Positions 6,951 through 10,267 of a stretch of 10,267 bases of DNA are shown piece by piece (positions within the stretch are counted from its first letter, which is position 1; each line of letters starts with the position of its first letter). The DNA is taken from assembly GCA_903921835.1 (NCBI GenBank), contig CAIXRL010000316.1, positions 1 through 10,267 of the forward strand. Direction: 5' to 3'. This stretch comes from Candidatus Eiseniibacteriota bacterium. GTDB taxonomy: Bacteria; Eisenbacteria; RBG-16-71-46. The notes under the pieces were generated by a model, which saw only the letters and a list, made by a program, of their open reading frames with translations, was not told the origin of the DNA and made no database searches. A program made the position numbers and the translations under genes.

Positions 6951-7412
6951 ATGGGCAAGGAGATCGAGCGCAAGTACCTGGTGCACGGAGACGAATGGCG
7001 CAAGCTGGCCAAGGGCGTGCGGTACCGGCAGGGCTACCTGTCCACGGTGAAGGAGCGAACCGTCCGCGTGCGCACCGTTGACGCCAACGGCTACCTCACG
7101 ATCAAAGGCATCACGGTGGGCGCCACCCGCAAGGAGTTCGAGTACGACATCCCGGCCGCCGACGCGGCCGTGTTGCTCGAGCTGTGCGAGCAGCCGCTCG
7201 TCGAGAAGGTGCGCTACAAGATCCCGTTTGGCGGCCTGACCTGGGAAGTCGACGAGTTCGAGGGCGCGAACCAGGGACTCATCGTCGCGGAATGTGAACT
7301 CTCGTCCGAGGACCAGAAGATCGAGCTTCCCGTGTGGATCGGCGAGGAAGTCAGCGGGGATCCTCGTTACTTCAACTCCAACCTGATCGCGCACCCATTC
7401 AGCAAGTGGTAG
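6951..7412 (+). CDS. CYTH domain protein, probable inorganic triphosphatase
   Basis: This 153-residue stand-alone CYTH protein resembles in length the short bacterial triphosphate tunnel enzymes such as NeuTTM and lacks the CHAD domain of E. coli YgiF. Diagnostic residues are present: ExExK as E4-I-E6-R-K8, R39 and R41 (VRVR), K52 in LTIKG, RKEFEY at 60-65, EKVRYK at 85-90, WEVDEF at 98-103 and AECEL at 113-117. These acidic and basic strand residues line the tunnel that holds metal and triphosphate in the family. The likely reaction is hydrolysis of tripolyphosphate to pyrophosphate and phosphate; a thiamine-triphosphatase or cyclase-type activity is less likely given the size. A G-rich stretch at 6940-6945, just after the upstream stop, can serve as its ribosome site, and the 11-bp gap implies co-transcription with the first CYTH-like gene. 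Cytosolic. Confidence 0.9.
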   Translation: MGKEIERKYLVHGDEWRKLAKGVRYRQGYLSTVKERTVRVRTVDANGYLTIKGITVGATRKEFEYDIPAADAAVLLELCEQPLVEKVRYKIPFGGLTWEVDEFEGANQGLIVAECELSSEDQKIELPVWIGEEVSGDPRYFNSNLIAHPFSKW

Positions 7413-7418
7413 GGCGCG

Positions 7419-7445
7419 GTGGCGCCGCCCGCGTGGCGGCGCCGC
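7419..7445 (+). other. GC-rich intercistronic hairpin before the transporter gene
   Basis: GGCGCCGCC (7421-7429) pairs perfectly with GGCGGCGCC (7435-7443) around a 5-nt loop, and one G-U and one G-C pair extend the stem to 11 bp. It fills most of the 46-bp gap between the CYTH stop and the transporter start and ends about 13 bases before the chosen ATG. No T-tract follows, so it is not a standard intrinsic terminator. It could partly uncouple transporter expression or act as an RNA-stability element. Confidence 0.45.
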
Positions 7446-7458
7446 GATGCGGAGCATC

Positions 7459-9012
7459 ATGGCCGGGACTGCAGTGGGCCCTGCGACGAGCGAAGACAAG
7501 CCCGACGATCCGCTGGACCTGAGCAGCCACCGGCTCAGCCAGATCGCCGAGAAAATCCCCACCCCCAGTGAACGGTGGATGAAGTACCTGGGACTCCCGC
7601 TGGGGATTCTGGTCTTCCTGGCGCTGTACTACATGCCGACGCCAATGGGCCTGACCGGCGCCGGCCAGGCCGTGATCGCCTGTTTCTCGCTGGCGCTCAT
7701 CTGGTGGATCATCGAGCCGATCCCGACGCACCTCACCTCGCTGACGCTGATGGCCATGCTGGTCTTCTGCAACGGCTGGGGTGAGGAAGACGTCCTCAAG
7801 GTGCTCGGCTACAGCGTCATCTGGCTGAACATCCTGGCGTTCATCCTGGCCTCGATGCTGGTGAAGACGAACCTCGCCAAGCGCATGGCCCTCATGCTGA
7901 TCGTGCGCTGGGGCAACTCGTCGGGAGCGCTCCTGCTGGCGTTCTTCGCGCTCAACGTGGTGCTGGCGGCGTTCATTCCCGCGACCGCTGCGCGGGCGGC
8001 CATGATGCTGCCCATCCTGCTGGTGGTGGCGCGGATCTACGGCGCCAGCGCCGAGAAGCCGAACAACTTCGGGCGCAACCTCTTCCTCCAGAACGTGCAG
8101 GCGGTCGATTTCGGTTCGAGCGCGTACATGACGGGCAGCAACGCGAACATCATCGCCGTCGCGTTCATCCTGTCGATGGGCGGCCAGCGCGTCTACTACA
8201 CCGACTGGATGTTCGCCAATCTGCCGGTCGTGATCCTGGCCATGTTCATCAGCTGGTACATCGGGCCGAAGCTGATCTTCAAGCTGCGCCCCGAGCACAG
8301 GAAGCCCGTGGTCGCCGGAGGGCTGGAGAAGCTCCAGGAACGGCTGCGGGGGATGGGGCCTGTGAGCGGCGGCGAGAAGAAGGCGATGGCGATCTTCGCC
8401 CTCGTGATCGGGCTGTGGGTCACCGACCGCATGCACATGATGTGGTTCGGCTTCGAGATCACCGCGGTGATGGCGGCCTTCCTGGGCGCGCTGATCGCGC
8501 TGGCGCCGCGGCTCGGGCTGCTCAAGTGGAGCGAAGCCGACATCCCCTGGCACCTCATGCTGTTCTCGGCGGGGGCGTACGCGGGCGGCCTGGCTCTGAA
8601 CGACACGGGCGCGGCGCGCTGGCTGGTGGGCTCACTATTCGAGCGGCTGAACATCCATCCGGGCATCGGATTCTGGCCCGTCTACTGCATCGTGATCGTG
8701 ATGAACATGTTCTCGCACGTCTTCTTCACCAGCAAGACCATGCGCACGCTGATCTTCATTCCGTTCGTCATCACCATCGCGCAGACGCTCGGCTTCAAGC
8801 CGCTCGCGCTGGCGCTGCCCGCCGCATTCACCATCGACTGGGTGATCACGCTGCCCATCAACGCCAAGCCCAACGTGATCCAGTTCAGCACCGGGCAGTA
8901 CTCGGTGCTCGACAGCCTCAAGTACGGCCTCGTGATGACCACCGTCGGCACGCTGCTGCTCATCCTCGCGGGCTTCACGTGGTTCCGCATGCTGGGCATC
9001 ACTCCGGGGTGA
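7459..9012 (+). CDS. DASS/SLC13-family anion transporter with altered signature motifs
   Basis: This 517-residue inner-membrane protein has a hydrophilic N-terminus of about 40 residues and then 11-13 hydrophobic segments. The arrangement matches sodium-coupled dicarboxylate/sulfate transporters: TGAGQAVIACFSLALIWWIIEPIP at the start, an inverted-repeat core and the C-terminal FSTGQYSVLDSLKYG. Where family members carry two Ser-Asn-Thr motifs, it has IPATAARAAMM (173-183) and FFTSKTMRTL (422-431), and the usual TPPNA reads INAKPNV (467-473). The substrate or coupling ion may therefore differ from VcINDY-type carriers; sulfate, phosphate or di/tricarboxylates cannot be told apart. The start at 7459 is preferred because GGAG lies at 7451-7454; an in-frame ATG at 7447 would add four residues. 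Its stop overlaps the next gene by one base (TGATG). As part of the presumed sigma54-driven operon, it should be induced by the divergent sensor system. Confidence 0.85.
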   Translation: MAGTAVGPATSEDKPDDPLDLSSHRLSQIAEKIPTPSERWMKYLGLPLGILVFLALYYMPTPMGLTGAGQAVIACFSLALIWWIIEPIPTHLTSLTLMAMLVFCNGWGEEDVLKVLGYSVIWLNILAFILASMLVKTNLAKRMALMLIVRWGNSSGALLLAFFALNVVLAAFIPATAARAAMMLPILLVVARIYGASAEKPNNFGRNLFLQNVQAVDFGSSAYMTGSNANIIAVAFILSMGGQRVYYTDWMFANLPVVILAMFISWYIGPKLIFKLRPEHRKPVVAGGLEKLQERLRGMGPVSGGEKKAMAIFALVIGLWVTDRMHMMWFGFEITAVMAAFLGALIALAPRLGLLKWSEADIPWHLMLFSAGAYAGGLALNDTGAARWLVGSLFERLNIHPGIGFWPVYCIVIVMNMFSHVFFTSKTMRTLIFIPFVITIAQTLGFKPLALALPAAFTIDWVITLPINAKPNVIQFSTGQYSVLDSLKYGLVMTTVGTLLLILAGFTWFRMLGITPG

Positions 9013-9806
9013 TGACCATGACCCTCCATCGCGCGATGTTCGCCCTGTTCCTGCTGCTGGCCCTGTCGGCGCCGGCCGCCGCGCTGGCGTCCGGCGTGGA
9101 CACACTCGCCTTCCTGGGCCAGCGCGTCTCCATCTCGGCCACCGGCGACGCCGTGGTCGCGGAGACCATCGTGCTGGCGGAGAACGGCCCCGGCGAGGCG
9201 CTCCTGCCGTTCGGCTTCGAGCACGCCGACTCGTTCACCGTGAAGGGGCGTGACGTCGCGCTCGCGACGGACGCCGCCGGCGCGCCGGCGGCGCTTCAGA
9301 TGGCGGCGAGGCGCCAGTTGCTCGCGATCGTGCTGGGGCCGGTGGCATCGGCGGGCGACACGATCGTCGTGCGCTGTCGCGTGCCGCGCTTCGTGGACTG
9401 GGCGGGGGCCCGCGGCGAGTTCGCCGCGTACAGCCTCGCCAGGATCTTCATCAACGACTCCGACGTGAACCTCGGGACGTGCTCGCTCATGCTGGTGGTG
9501 CCGCAGGGCTACCAGGTCCGCCGCATCACGGCGACGGAGCCGACGTTCAAGCCCGAGACCTCGCCGGTGCCGCCGTACTCCGTGGGCGCAAAGAGCGGGC
9601 GCGGCTTCGCCCTTGTGAAGGCTTCGCACGTTCGCCCGGGAGGCCGGCTGCGCCTCGCGATCCAGGCGGAACGCACCGACCGCGGCCGGGTGCCGCTCGT
9701 GGCGGGAATCCTTCTCGCCGCGCTCTACCTGTGGTTCTTCCGCGACCTGCCGGGATCGCGACGGACGGCGGGGAACACGGACCAGCTCGCAAAGGAGAGC
9801 AAGTGA
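9012..9806 (+). CDS. Unrecognised exported protein with a single C-terminal membrane anchor
   Basis: I do not recognise a family. The 264-residue product has a signal peptide (hydrophobic core about 8-24, SAPAAALASG near the cut), an extracytoplasmic region of about 200 residues rich in predicted beta-strand, one transmembrane helix at about 227-243 (VPLVAGILLAALYLWFF) and a short polar cytosolic tail. The early segment VSISATGDAVVAETIVL followed by LPFGFEHADSFTVKG could be an Ig-like beta-sandwich, a weak impression. It shares TGATG overlaps with the transporter before it and the DUF47 gene after it, which implies translational coupling and fixed stoichiometry. An accessory subunit or periplasmic partner of the transporter is the simplest inference. 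An alternative ATG at 9018 has a better-placed GGTGA and would shorten the protein by two residues. Confidence 0.8.
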   Translation: MTMTLHRAMFALFLLLALSAPAAALASGVDTLAFLGQRVSISATGDAVVAETIVLAENGPGEALLPFGFEHADSFTVKGRDVALATDAAGAPAALQMAARRQLLAIVLGPVASAGDTIVVRCRVPRFVDWAGARGEFAAYSLARIFINDSDVNLGTCSLMLVVPQGYQVRRITATEPTFKPETSPVPPYSVGAKSGRGFALVKASHVRPGGRLRLAIQAERTDRGRVPLVAGILLAALYLWFFRDLPGSRRTAGNTDQLAKESK

Positions 9807-10267
9807 TGGGACCGTCCAGGTCCGACAAGGTGATCGAGAGGCAGATCGACGAGTTCCTGGACGCCGTCCAGGAGGCCGTCATGACCTTCAAGGAAGCGAT
9901 ACGCAGCTACCTGGCGGGCAGGACGGAGGAGTTCGTGGTCCGCCTCCAGGCGCTGGATGCGCTCGAGAACAAGGGCGACAGGCTGAGCAAGGAGATCGAA
10001 GCGCACCTGTACAGCCACTCGCTGATCCCTGAGCACAGGGGCGACGTGCTGGACCTGCTCGAGCACACCGACGACATGATCGACACGTTCAAGGTGTCGC
10101 TGCACCAGTTCGACGTCGAGCATCCCGAGATCCCCGGGATCTACAACGAAGCGTATGACCGGCTGGCCGAGGCATGCTGCCTGGCCGTCGAGTCCGCGGT
10201 GCTGGCCACGCGCGCGTTCTTCCGCGATTTCCGCCAGGTCAGCGACCACCTGATCAAGGTCAAGCAC
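9806..10267 (+). CDS. DUF47/PhoU-like accessory protein (3' partial)
   Basis: The frame opens with an ATG in TGATG overlap with the preceding stop and a good Shine-Dalgarno (AGGAG, 9793-9797, eight bases upstream). It runs open to the window edge, giving 154 residues. The sequence is all-helical and acidic. ALENKGDRLSKEI (50-62) and LLEHTDDMIDTFK (84-96) resemble the E/D-rich helix motifs that bind metal clusters in the PhoU-like DUF47 family, whose members are usually a little over 200 residues. Some 50-70 residues are therefore probably missing. DUF47 proteins normally sit beside Pit-type phosphate transporters and are thought to modulate them; here the gene is coupled to an exported protein and a DASS-type carrier instead. 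A pit gene could follow beyond the window. The protein is cytosolic and probably membrane-associated through its transporter. Confidence 0.85.
   Translation, partial: MGPSRSDKVIERQIDEFLDAVQEAVMTFKEAIRSYLAGRTEEFVVRLQALDALENKGDRLSKEIEAHLYSHSLIPEHRGDVLDLLEHTDDMIDTFKVSLHQFDVEHPEIPGIYNEAYDRLAEACCLAVESAVLATRAFFRDFRQVSDHLIKVKH

Noticed and set aside
7399..8553. 384-codon minus-strand open frame opposite the transporter
   Set aside because: It is a His/Gln/Arg/Asp-rich shadow of a hydrophobic membrane protein on the plus strand.
8682..9629. 315-codon minus-strand open frame spanning the end of the transporter and the exported protein
   Set aside because: It crosses two coupled plus-strand genes and has basic low-complexity composition in most of its length.
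9725..10267. Long open frame on the minus strand, 180 codons and open to the window edge
   Set aside because: The plus strand has a PhoU/DUF47-like reading with a strong Shine-Dalgarno and stop-start coupling; the minus frame has no recognisable protein features and is a GC-rich shadow.

Overview
The window is GC-rich DNA, roughly 70% G+C by eye, tightly packed with genes and without mobile elements, RNA genes or CRISPR. The FG-GAP repeat protein ending in a FlgD-like Ig domain, next to an NtrC-type two-component system, suggests an uncultured bacterium of the FCB neighbourhood or a Candidatus Eisenbacteria-like lineage. This is an inference from protein style only; no marker gene is present.

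Layout. (1) 1-2316, plus strand: the C-terminal 771 residues of a very long secreted beta-propeller protein, with 14 visible FG-GAP/VCBS-type repeats and a C-terminal FlgD-like domain. (2) 2339-6083, minus strand: a three-gene operon with ATGA overlaps. It encodes a membrane-anchored PhnD-like periplasmic binding protein, then a periplasmic-sensing histidine kinase, then a sigma54-dependent NtrC-family response regulator. It converges on the propeller gene across 22 bp. (3) 6084-6348: a 265-bp divergent control region. It holds a near-consensus sigma54 (-24/-12) promoter facing right (6280-6295), and upstream three related imperfect palindromes (6173-6224) at the distance usual for enhancer sites of NtrC-type activators. 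(4) 6349 to the window end, plus strand: an apparent operon of a divergent CYTH-like protein, a canonical short CYTH/triphosphate-tunnel protein, a DASS/SLC13-family anion transporter with altered signature motifs, an unrecognised signal-peptide/single-TM protein, and a DUF47 (PhoU-like) protein cut by the window end. The last three genes are joined by TGATG stop-start overlaps.

The most interesting reading is that regions 2-4 form one unit. An extracytoplasmic binding protein with no transporter of its own would pass ligand occupancy to the kinase. The kinase would phosphorylate the sigma54 activator, which would bind the palindrome array and switch on the divergent operon. Several parts have phosphate-linked families (PhnD-like binding protein, two tripolyphosphatase-fold proteins, a PhoU-like protein), so a phosphate, polyphosphate or organic-anion response is plausible. 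The ligand and the transported substrate cannot be read from the sequence.
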